DNA from: 73-13 sp035555435
Lineage (GTDB): Bacteria > Actinomycetota > Actinomycetes > Actinomycetales > Microbacteriaceae
Assembly: GCA_035555435.1 (NCBI GenBank)
Contig: DATMGN010000022.1
Location: 1-49,918 of the forward strand
Direction: 5' to 3'
Length of the DNA: 49,918 nucleotides
Below the pieces are notes generated by a model. That model worked only from the letters and a program-made list of their open reading frames with translations, ran no database searches and was not told the origin of the DNA. Below, in pieces: positions 25,388 to 32,156 of the stretch. The stretch's first letter is position 1. Each line of letters begins with the position of its first letter. The translations under genes and the position numbers were made by a program.

Positions 25388-26410
25388 ATGGTCTCGGAGC
25401 GCGGACTCGAGGTGCTGCGCGTCATCGTGGAGGACTACGTCGCGACGCGTGAGCCGGTCGGATCCAAGTCGATCGTCGAGCGCCACGGCTTCGACGTGTC
25501 GGCCGCGACGATCCGCAACGACATGGCGACCCTCGAGGACGAGGGCCTTATCGCGGCCCCGCACACCTCCAGCGGGCGGATCCCGACCGACAAGGGCTAC
25601 CGGGCCTTCGTCGATCAGCTCGCGGGCCTGCGCCCGCTGAGCCCCGCGCAGCGCCAGGCGATCGAGTCGTTCATGGGCCAGGCGCTGGATCTCGAGGACG
25701 TGCTCGCCCGCACCGTCCGGCTGCTGTCGCAGCTGACGAGCCAGGTCGCCGTCATCCAGGTGCCCACCATGTCGACCCAGCGCGTGCGCCATGTCGAGGT
25801 GCTCCCGCTCGGTCCCGTGCGCGCGATGACGGTGCTCATCGCCGACGGCGGTCGCGTCGACCAGCGACTCGTCGACCTCGGCGGCCCCGTCGACGAGTCC
25901 GTCCTGCAGGAGATCGGCACCCGGGTCAACGCCGCGGTCGTCGGTCGCACGCTCGACGAGGCGCGCGCCGCGCTCAAGGGCATCGCCGCCGGCTTCCCCC
26001 TGGAGCGCCGCGGCGTGGTCGACCAGCTCGCCGCCGCGCTCATCGACCAGGCGAGCGGTGACCGCCAGGACCGGCTCGTGATGGCCGGCGCCGCGAACCT
26101 CGCGCGCACGGAGCCCGACTTCCCGGGCAGCATCACCCCGGTGCTCGAGGCGATCGAGGAGCAGGTGACGCTGCTTCGCCTGTTCCGTGAGATGGAGCTC
26201 GATCAGCACGGCGTCGCGGTGCGCATCGGTCGCGAGCACGAGGCGGTTGGCCTCGTGGAGACGTCGGTGCTCGCGAGCGAGTACCAGACGTCGGGTGGCG
26301 GCTCCCGCGTCGGACTGCTCGGCCCGACGCGCATGGACTACTCGACGAACATCGCGGCGGTGCGAGCCGTCGCGCGCTATCTTTCGAAGCTGCTCGGGGA
26401 GCGTGGTTAG
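25388..26410 (+). CDS. hrcA: Heat-inducible transcription repressor HrcA
   Basis: A 340-residue repressor that binds CIRCE sites and needs GroE for activity. The N-terminal winged helix is GLEVLRVIVEDYVATREPVG then VSAATIRNDMATLEDEGLI, followed by the conserved HTSSGRIPTDKGYRAFVD. The C-terminal part ends with the family's RIGREHE...GLLGPTRMDYSTNIAAV stretch. The ATG at 25388 has GGAGG about ten bases upstream; the leader of about 50 bases contains the CIRCE element. Its stop overlaps the dnaJ start by one base. Confidence 0.96.
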   Translation: MVSERGLEVLRVIVEDYVATREPVGSKSIVERHGFDVSAATIRNDMATLEDEGLIAAPHTSSGRIPTDKGYRAFVDQLAGLRPLSPAQRQAIESFMGQALDLEDVLARTVRLLSQLTSQVAVIQVPTMSTQRVRHVEVLPLGPVRAMTVLIADGGRVDQRLVDLGGPVDESVLQEIGTRVNAAVVGRTLDEARAALKGIAAGFPLERRGVVDQLAAALIDQASGDRQDRLVMAGAANLARTEPDFPGSITPVLEAIEEQVTLLRLFREMELDQHGVAVRIGREHEAVGLVETSVLASEYQTSGGGSRVGLLGPTRMDYSTNIAAVRAVARYLSKLLGERG

Positions 26411-27531
26411 TGGCCGACCATTACGAGGTCCTCGGTGTAGAACGCGATGCGTCCCAGGAGGAGATCAAGAAGGCGTATCGCCGCCTCGCTCGCGAGCTGC
26501 ACCCGGACGTGAATCCGAGCGCCGACGCGTCGGAGCGATTCAAGTCGGTCACGCACGCCTATGAAGTGCTGAGTGATCCGGACTCGCGCGAGAAGTACGA
26601 CCTCGGCGGCTCGGGCGCCGACTTCGGCTTCGGCGGCTTCGGGAGCTTCGGCGACGTCTTCGAGCAGTTCTTCAACGCGGCGTCGAGCGGCGGCGGCCGT
26701 GGTGCGGGTCGACCGCGTTCTCGCGCCGAACGCGGCCAGGATGCGCTGTTGCGCGTTGACGTGGGTCTGCACGAGGTCATCGCGGGGACGCACCGCGACC
26801 TCGAGGTCGCGACCGCCGTGCTGTGCGAGACCTGTGCGGGCTCGTGCTGCGCGCCGGGCACCCAGCCCGTCACCTGCGACATCTGCCGTGGGACCGGGCA
26901 TGTGCAGCGCCAGATGCGCTCGCTGCTCGGCACCGTCATGACCTCGGTGCCCTGCGGCAGCTGCCGCGGGCACGGCACGGTCATCCCGTACCCCTGCACC
27001 GCGTGCGGTGGCGAGGGCCGCGTGCGCGCGACGAAGACGATCCCGGTCGACATCCCGGCGGGCGTCGATACGGGGGTGCGCATCCAGTTGCGCGGGCAGG
27101 GCGAGGTCGGTCCCGCGGGCGGCCCCAACGGCGACCTCTACCTCGAGATCACCGTCGCGCACCACGACGTGTTCAGCCGGGCGGGCGACGATCTGCTCGC
27201 GACCCTCGAGGTCGCGATGACGGACGCGATCCTCGGCGCGGAGGCCTCGCTCGCGGGACTCGACGGCGAGGTCAAGGTCACGGTGCCGGCCGGCGTGCAG
27301 TCGGGTGCGGCGATCACCGTCAAGAACCGCGGCGTCGGGCGCCTGCGCGGAGCCGGACGCGGTGACCTGCGGATCGCGGTGCAGGTCATCACGCCGGAGG
27401 GCCTCTCGGGCAAGGACAAGGAACTCATCCAGAAGCTGCGCACGAGCCGTCGCGACCCCGCGCCGCGCTTCATGACATTCAAGCAGGGCCTCTTCGCGCG
27501 GCTGCGCGAGCGCTTCCACGGGGTCTTCTGA
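26410..27531 (+). CDS. dnaJ: Chaperone DnaJ
   Basis: A 373-residue Hsp40 co-chaperone of DnaK. The J domain holds HPD at residues 31-33; a Gly/Phe-rich stretch (about 66-100) follows, then the zinc-binding region (about 137-200) and two C-terminal beta domains. Of the four CxxCxGxG repeats three are normal (CDICRGTG, CGSCRGHG, CTACGGEG); the first reads CETCAGSC with a further Cys. The GTG at 26410 overlaps the hrcA stop (TAGTG), so both are under CIRCE control. This hrcA-linked copy matches the DnaJ2 type of actinobacteria, which usually also have a dnaK-linked one. Confidence 0.95.
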   Translation: MADHYEVLGVERDASQEEIKKAYRRLARELHPDVNPSADASERFKSVTHAYEVLSDPDSREKYDLGGSGADFGFGGFGSFGDVFEQFFNAASSGGGRGAGRPRSRAERGQDALLRVDVGLHEVIAGTHRDLEVATAVLCETCAGSCCAPGTQPVTCDICRGTGHVQRQMRSLLGTVMTSVPCGSCRGHGTVIPYPCTACGGEGRVRATKTIPVDIPAGVDTGVRIQLRGQGEVGPAGGPNGDLYLEITVAHHDVFSRAGDDLLATLEVAMTDAILGAEASLAGLDGEVKVTVPAGVQSGAAITVKNRGVGRLRGAGRGDLRIAVQVITPEGLSGKDKELIQKLRTSRRDPAPRFMTFKQGLFARLRERFHGVF

Positions 27532-27534
27532 CGC

Positions 27535-28350
27535 GTGTCCTCGCTCTACTTCAACGAGGAGCTGCATCCCGACGCGTTCGCGCCGGGCGCGCGGCTGCCC
27601 GTGTGGGGCGCGGACGCCCGGCATGCCGCGCAGGTCGCGCGGGTGCGCACGGGCGAGCGCATCGGCGTCGGCGACGGCGCGGGCCGGATCGGGTGGGGGC
27701 CCGTCGTGCACGTCGCCCAGGGCGAGGTCGCGATCCAGGCCGAGGAGATCGTGCGGGCCGAGCCGGCGTCGCCGCGGCTCGTGCTCGTCCAGGCGCTCGC
27801 GAAGGGCGACCGCGACGAGCTCGCGATCCAGGCGGCGACCGAGCTCGGGGTGAGCGCGGTGGTGCCCTGGCAGTCGGCGCGCTCCGTGTCCGTCTGGAAG
27901 GGCGACAAGGTCGCGAAAGGCGTGGAACGCTGGCGGGCCGTCGTGCGCGAGGCGAGCAAGCAGGCGATCCGTCCGACGATTCCGGAGGTGGGGGACCTCG
28001 TGACGACGAGGTCGCTCGCGGCGTCCCTCCGCGCTGCCGATGTCGAAGGCCGGGGGTCGAGCAGCGACGAAGCCGCGTATCGAGATCTCCTTGCCCTCGT
28101 GCTCGAGCCGACCGCGCCCGAGACGCTGGTCGCGACCCTTCGACTCGCTGCGCACGCGCAGGGAGCCGGCCGGGCGCCCAGCACGATCACGCTCGTCGTC
28201 GGCCCCGAGGGCGGGATCGCGTCCGACGAACTGCGGGAGTTCGAGCTCGCCGGGGCGCAGCTCGTGCGCCTCGGCCCCGAGGTGCTGCGCACCTCCACCG
28301 CGGGGCCCGCGGCGATCTCGGCCCTCGCCGTGCTCCTGGGCCGCTGGTAG
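27535..28350 (+). CDS. rsmE: 16S rRNA m3U1498 methyltransferase RsmE with repeat-derived inserts
   Basis: A 271-residue SPOUT methyltransferase that modifies U1498 of 16S rRNA. N-terminal PUA-like domain, then LVLVQALAKGDRDELAIQAATELGV, and the knot region ITLVVGPEGGIASDEL (near 221) with LGPEVLRTSTAGPAAISAL. The family is usually about 240-250 residues; the excess sits at about residues 163-211, where palindromic repeats B (28055-28087) and A (28134-28164) and perhaps a decayed A (28022-28051) are translated. The core strand LALVLEPTA between them is kept, so the enzyme may still fold. GTG start three bases after dnaJ. Confidence 0.92.
   Translation: MSSLYFNEELHPDAFAPGARLPVWGADARHAAQVARVRTGERIGVGDGAGRIGWGPVVHVAQGEVAIQAEEIVRAEPASPRLVLVQALAKGDRDELAIQAATELGVSAVVPWQSARSVSVWKGDKVAKGVERWRAVVREASKQAIRPTIPEVGDLVTTRSLAASLRAADVEGRGSSSDEAAYRDLLALVLEPTAPETLVATLRLAAHAQGAGRAPSTITLVVGPEGGIASDELREFELAGAQLVRLGPEVLRTSTAGPAAISALAVLLGRW
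28055..28087 (-). repeat. Palindromic repeat B inside rsmE
   Basis: On the plus strand GGTCGAG...GCGTATCGAGATC, 33 bp; it matches the dnaG copy (GGTCGAG...GCGTATCGAGACC) except for a two-base longer centre and a few changes. It encodes about residues 174-185 (RGSSSDEAAYRD) of RsmE, in frame. Confidence 0.75.
28134..28164 (-). repeat. Palindromic repeat A inside rsmE
   Basis: On the plus strand GACCCTTCGACTCGCTGCGC...CAGGGA, the reverse complement of repeat A (TCCCTGnGCG...GAGTCGAAGGGTC). It encodes about residues 200-210 (TLRLAAHAQG) of RsmE. A further stretch at 28022-28051 (GCGTCCCT...GTCGAAGG) may be a decayed forward copy. Confidence 0.65.
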
Positions 28351-28373
28351 GCGGCGACCCTAGACTTGGGCGC

Positions 28374-28724
28374 ATGACGAGCATCTTCTCGAAGATCATC
28401 GCGGGGGAGGTCCCCGCGGACATCGTCTACTCCGATGACCTCGTCGTCGCGTTCCGCGACATCGCGCCGCAGGCGCCCATCCACCTCCTCATCGTCCCGA
28501 AGACCGAGGCGTACGCCGACGTCGTCGCCCTCGCGGCGGGCGACCCGGCGCTGCTCGCGCACGTCGTCACGACGGCCGAGCGGCTCGCTGCCGAGCACAC
28601 GGGCGGCGACTTCCGGCTCGTCTTCAACACGGGGGCCGGCGCGGGGCAGACCGTGTTCCACGTGCACGCGCACCTCATGGGCGACCCGGCGGGCCTGGCG
28701 GAAGGCAGTCTTGGCGACGTCTGA
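28374..28724 (+). CDS. HIT-family (HINT-like) nucleotide-binding protein
   Basis: A 116-residue HIT protein that hydrolyses nucleoside phosphoramidate-type compounds. The opening (FSKIIAGEVPADIVYSDD) and IAPQAPIHLLIVPK are typical of HinT; the catalytic triad His96-x-His98-x-His100 is HVHAH. The canonical HxHxHxx ending is HVHAHLMG. The ATG at 28374 follows TAGACT (28361-28366) by seven bases, so it is likely leaderless and starts a new transcription unit with phoH, ybeY, corC and era. Its 3' end overlaps the TTG start of phoH. Confidence 0.92.
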   Translation: MTSIFSKIIAGEVPADIVYSDDLVVAFRDIAPQAPIHLLIVPKTEAYADVVALAAGDPALLAHVVTTAERLAAEHTGGDFRLVFNTGAGAGQTVFHVHAHLMGDPAGLAEGSLGDV

Positions 28725-29739
28725 CGAGGCCGCGGTCGTCGAGCTGGAGGTCGACGGTGTCGCGATGGTGCGTCTGCTCGGACCGCAGGACCGCCTGCTG
28801 CGCACCATCGAACGCCAGGTGCGCGACGTGCGCGTCGCCGTGCGCGGCAACCTCGTCAAGCTCGAGGGCGCCCCCGAGGACGTCGAGGCGGCGCGCCGCC
28901 TCGTGGAGGAGCTCGTCGCGATGGTGCGCGACGGCGTCGAGCTCGACGAGGTCGGCGTCGAGGCGTCCAAGCGCGTGCTGGAGACCGGCGGCATCCCGTC
29001 GCAGGCGTTCGGCGAGCCGATCCTGACGAGCCGCGGCCGCACCATCCGGGCGAAGACCCCCGGTCAGCGCGCCTACACCGACGCGATCGACGAGCACACG
29101 ATCGTGTTCGGCATCGGTCCCGCCGGCACGGGCAAGACCTACCTCGCGATGGCGAAGGCCGTCCAGGCGCTGCAGCGCAAAGAGGTCGACCGCATCATCC
29201 TCAGCCGACCCGCGATCGAGGCCGGCGAGCGGCTCGGCTTCCTGCCCGGCACCCTCACCGACAAGATCGACCCGTACCTGCGCCCGCTCTACGACGCGCT
29301 CAACGAGATGATGGACCCCGAGGTCGTCCCGAAGCTCCTGGCGACCGGCGTCGTCGAGGTCGCCCCCCTCGCGTACATGCGAGGCCGCACGCTCAACAAC
29401 TCGTTCGTCATCCTCGACGAGGCGCAGAACACGACCCCCGAGCAGATGAAGATGTTCCTCACCCGGCTCGGTTTCGGCTCCAAGATGGTCGTGACCGGCG
29501 ACATCACGCAGGTCGACCTCCCCGCCGGCGCGAGCGGGCTCAAGCTCGTGACGCAGATTCTCGACCGGATCGACGACATCGCGTTCTCCCGGCTCACCTC
29601 CGAGGATGTCGTCCGGCACTCGCTCGTCGGACGCATCGTCGACGCGTACACGGAGTACGACGCGACGCAGCAGGCGAAGGCGCACCGGCGCACGGAGGAG
29701 TCCCGAGGCGAGTCCAAGCCGCAGAAGAGGAAGCGCTGA
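28711..29739 (+). CDS. phoH: PhoH-family ATPase
   Basis: A 342-residue PhoH/YbeZ-type P-loop ATPase linked to RNA metabolism, usually beside ybeY. Residues 8-75 form a small KH-like domain (RLLGPQDRLLRTIERQ...); Walker A is GPAGTGKT (136-143); Walker B is VILDEAQNTT near 236; VVTGDITQVDLP follows. The chosen TTG at 28711 has GGAAGG five bases upstream and keeps the full N-terminal domain; an internal ATG at 28765 would remove it. Overlaps the HIT gene by 14 bases and the ybeY ATG by one base. Confidence 0.92.
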   Translation: MATSDEAAVVELEVDGVAMVRLLGPQDRLLRTIERQVRDVRVAVRGNLVKLEGAPEDVEAARRLVEELVAMVRDGVELDEVGVEASKRVLETGGIPSQAFGEPILTSRGRTIRAKTPGQRAYTDAIDEHTIVFGIGPAGTGKTYLAMAKAVQALQRKEVDRIILSRPAIEAGERLGFLPGTLTDKIDPYLRPLYDALNEMMDPEVVPKLLATGVVEVAPLAYMRGRTLNNSFVILDEAQNTTPEQMKMFLTRLGFGSKMVVTGDITQVDLPAGASGLKLVTQILDRIDDIAFSRLTSEDVVRHSLVGRIVDAYTEYDATQQAKAHRRTEESRGESKPQKRKR

Positions 29740-30200
29740 TGGCGATCGAGATCAACAACGAGTCCGGTGTCGACGTCGACGAGCGCGCCGTCCAGCGCCT
29801 CGCCACCTTCGTGCTCGACGAGCTGCACGTCCACCCCGACGCGGAGCTCGCGATCGTGTTCGTCGACGAGGGCGCGATGGAGCAGCTCCACGTCCAGTGG
29901 ATGGACGAACCGGGCCCGACCGATGTGCTGAGCTTCCCCATGGACGAGCTGCGTCCCGGCACCGAGGACGAGCCGACCCCGGCGGGTCTCCTCGGCGACA
30001 TCGTCGTGTGCCCGCAGGTCGCGATCACGCAGGCGGAGGCGGCCGGGCACTCGGCGCTCGAGGAGATCCAGTTGCTGACCTGCCACGGCGTGCTGCACCT
30101 GCTCGGCTTCGACCATGCGGAGCCCGAGGAGGAGCGGGAGATGTTCGGTCTCCAGCGCGACCTGCTCGTCGGCTTCGCGCTCGCCGAACGGCAGCGCTGA
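29739..30200 (+). CDS. ybeY: Endoribonuclease YbeY
   Basis: A 153-residue metal-dependent endoribonuclease for 16S rRNA 3'-end maturation and ribosome quality control. The zinc site is the H3 motif HGVLHLLGFDH with His116, His120 and His126, and the conserved Arg region is replaced by the usual TDVLSFPMDE segment near 61. Full length. Its ATG shares a base with the phoH stop (TGATG), so the two are coupled, as in most bacteria where YbeZ and YbeY act together. Confidence 0.95.
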   Translation: MAIEINNESGVDVDERAVQRLATFVLDELHVHPDAELAIVFVDEGAMEQLHVQWMDEPGPTDVLSFPMDELRPGTEDEPTPAGLLGDIVVCPQVAITQAEAAGHSALEEIQLLTCHGVLHLLGFDHAEPEEEREMFGLQRDLLVGFALAERQR

Positions 30201-30219
30201 TGCGCCGGGGTCGATAGCG

Positions 30220-31092
30220 GTGGGCGCGCTGCAGGCGGTGACGCGCCCGCTCGGGCACTTCTTCGCGCGCGTCGGCACGTGGCTGCTCGCGGGCGACCGC
30301 GAGTCGGGCGAGCAACTGCTGTCCCTCGTCGACGAGGCGGCGGAGCTCGACACCATCGAGGACGACGAGCGCGCGTTCATCCGATCGGTCTTCGAGTTCG
30401 GCGAGACGGTCGTGCGCGAGCTCATGGTGCCGCGCACCGACATGGCGACGATCGAGGCGACGGCGACGATCGAGGACGTGGTGGCGACGTTCCTCGCGCG
30501 CCGGGTGTCGCGCCTGCCCGTCATCGGCGAGGACGCCGACGAGGTCGTCGGCATCGTGCACCTGCGGGACACGCTCGGCGCCGATCCGGGGCAGAACGTG
30601 ATGTCGCGAGCGAGCAGACCCGTCTTCGTCCCCGAGTCGCAGAAGGCGGACGACCTGCTGCGCCAGATGCAGCGCGAGCGCTTCCACCTCGCGATGGTCG
30701 TCGACGAGTACGGCGGCATCGCGGGGCTCGTCACGATGGAGGACCTGATCGAGGAGCTCGTCGGCGAGATCACCGACGAGTCGGACGTCGGCGGCCAGGA
30801 CGTCGAGGACCTGGGGGAGGGACGCTACCGAGTGCTCGCGCGGTACAACATCGAGGACCTCGGCGAGATCTTCGGGATCGAGCTCGCCGACGACGACGTC
30901 GACTCGATCGGGGGTCTCTTGACGAAGGCGCTCGGCGAGCTGCCGCGCCACGGTGCCACGGTCGAGATCGCGGGCCTGCGCCTGACGGTGGACCGGATCG
31001 AGCGCCGCCGCGTCCGCACCGTCATCGCCGAGCGTGCGGAGTCGCTCGTCGCCGCGGAGGACGCGTTCCCGCCCGTGCGGAGGTCCCGATGA
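30220..31092 (+). CDS. CBS/CorC-domain protein lacking DUF21
   Basis: About 290 residues from a GTG at 30220. It has two CBS domains (about 66-180: VVRELMVPRTDM, SRLPVIGEDADEVVGIVHLRD, HLAMVVDEYGGIAGLVTMEDLIEE) and a C-terminal CorC_HlyC domain (RVLARYNIEDLGEIFGIEL, VDSIGGLLTKALGELP). The DUF21 membrane domain usual for actinobacterial relatives is absent; only LQAVTRPLGHFFARVGTWLL precedes the acidic segment. Size and operon match E. coli YbeX, also downstream of ybeY. YbeX-type proteins are tied to magnesium homeostasis and ribosome metabolism. The start has no good ribosome site. Its stop overlaps era (ATGA). Confidence 0.85.
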   Translation: MGALQAVTRPLGHFFARVGTWLLAGDRESGEQLLSLVDEAAELDTIEDDERAFIRSVFEFGETVVRELMVPRTDMATIEATATIEDVVATFLARRVSRLPVIGEDADEVVGIVHLRDTLGADPGQNVMSRASRPVFVPESQKADDLLRQMQRERFHLAMVVDEYGGIAGLVTMEDLIEELVGEITDESDVGGQDVEDLGEGRYRVLARYNIEDLGEIFGIELADDDVDSIGGLLTKALGELPRHGATVEIAGLRLTVDRIERRRVRTVIAERAESLVAAEDAFPPVRRSR

Positions 31093-31991
31093 GCGGTCGC
31101 GCCGGCTTCGTCAGCTTCGTGGGCCGCCCCAACGCCGGCAAGTCGACGCTGACCAACGCGCTCGTCGGCGAGAAGGTCGCGATCACCTCGGCGAAACCGC
31201 AGACGACCAGGCGCGCCATCCGCGGCATCGTCCACCGGCCCGACGGCCAGCTCGTCATCGTCGACACGCCCGGCATCCACCGGCCGCGCACCCTGCTCGG
31301 CCAGCGACTCAACGACCTCGTCGAGGCGACGCTCACCGATGTCGACGTCATCGCGTTCTGCACCCCGGCCGACGAGAAGATCGGTCCGGGGGACCGTTTC
31401 ATCGTCGATCAGCTCGACCAGTACCCGCGGGCGCGGAAGGTCGCGATCGTGACGAAGACCGACAAGGCGGGTCGGGGCCGCGTCGCGGAGCAACTGCTCG
31501 CGCTCGCGCAGCTCACGGCTGACAAGCCGTGGGATTGGGCCGAGATCGTGCCCGTGTCCGCGCTCACCGAGACGCAGCTCGACGTCCTCGCCGACGCCCT
31601 CATCGCGCTCATGCCGGAGTCCCCACAGCTCTACCCCGACGAGGCGGTGACGGACGAGTCCGACGAGGACCGGATCGCGGAGCTCATCCGCGAGGCCGCG
31701 CTCGAGGGCGTCGAGGACGAGCTCCCGCACTCGCTCGCGGTGACCGTCGACGAGATCCTGCCGCGGCCGGACGGCGCCGTCACCGACGTCTACGCGAACG
31801 TCTGGGTCGAGCGCGACAGCCAGAAGGGCATCATCATCGGCAAGGGGGGCGCCCGCCTGAAGCAGATCGGGGCGACCGCGCGCCCCGGCATCGAGGCGCT
31901 GCTCGGGGCGAGGGTGTTCCTGTCGCTGCGCGTCAAGCTCGCGAAGGAGTGGCAGCGCGACCCCAAGCAGCTCGGCCGCCTCGGCTTCTGA
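31089..31991 (+). CDS. era: GTPase Era
   Basis: A 300-residue GTPase that binds the 3' end of 16S rRNA in 30S assembly. G1 is GRPNAGKST (12-20), G2 TTRRAIRGI, G3 DTPGIHRPR near 59, and the G4 position reads TKTDKA (canonical NKxD here TKTD, as in many actinobacterial Era). The C-terminal KH domain carries VERDSQKGIIIGKGGARLKQIG. The ATG overlaps the corC stop by four bases. It ends the phoH-ybeY-corC-era set, which links rRNA processing with small-subunit assembly. Confidence 0.95.
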   Translation: MSGRAGFVSFVGRPNAGKSTLTNALVGEKVAITSAKPQTTRRAIRGIVHRPDGQLVIVDTPGIHRPRTLLGQRLNDLVEATLTDVDVIAFCTPADEKIGPGDRFIVDQLDQYPRARKVAIVTKTDKAGRGRVAEQLLALAQLTADKPWDWAEIVPVSALTETQLDVLADALIALMPESPQLYPDEAVTDESDEDRIAELIREAALEGVEDELPHSLAVTVDEILPRPDGAVTDVYANVWVERDSQKGIIIGKGGARLKQIGATARPGIEALLGARVFLSLRVKLAKEWQRDPKQLGRLGF

Positions 31992-32030
31992 CGACGCCGG
32001 CACCGTCCACCGCCGGAAAAGCGAGAGTGC

Positions 32031-32107
32031 TAGCATTGGAAGGTGCATTTCGGCCTGCTCCTCCTTAGCTGCCGCGACGAGTCCTGATCGGACCTCACTC
32101 GTCGCGG
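32031..32107 (+). promoter_or_regulatory. leuA promoter and leucine attenuator
   Basis: TAGCAT (32031-32036) is the -10, six bases before the GTG of a leucine-rich leader peptide (32043). A hairpin with a perfect 11-bp stem follows: CCGCGACGAGT (32072-32082) and ACTCGTCGCGG (32097-32107), then AGTTTCC. The left arm begins six bases after the last Leu codon, so a ribosome waiting for leucyl-tRNA would cover it and stop the hairpin forming; a ribosome that finishes and leaves at the TGA (32085) frees it. This predicts leuA expression when leucine is scarce. Confidence 0.85.
32043..32087 (+). CDS. Leucine leader peptide for leuA attenuation
   Basis: A 14-residue open frame, GTG start, reading MHFGLLLLSCRDES. 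Four consecutive Leu codons (CTG CTC CTC CTT) sit at 32055-32066 and the stop TGA lies in the loop of the attenuator hairpin. No ribosome site is possible because the -10 box is only six bases upstream, so the peptide is probably translated from a leaderless end. Too short to score as a gene by itself; the Leu run, position and hairpin make the call. Confidence 0.85.
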   Translation: MHFGLLLLSCRDES

Positions 32108-32156
32108 AGTTTCCAGTTGGCCCGAAACCCGTAGCGAGACTCAGGAGCAGCAGCAC

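Noticed and set aside
31992..32156. T-box or other riboswitch before leuA
   Set aside because: No T-box sequence or specifier hairpin is visible; the leucine-codon leader peptide and hairpin explain the region better.
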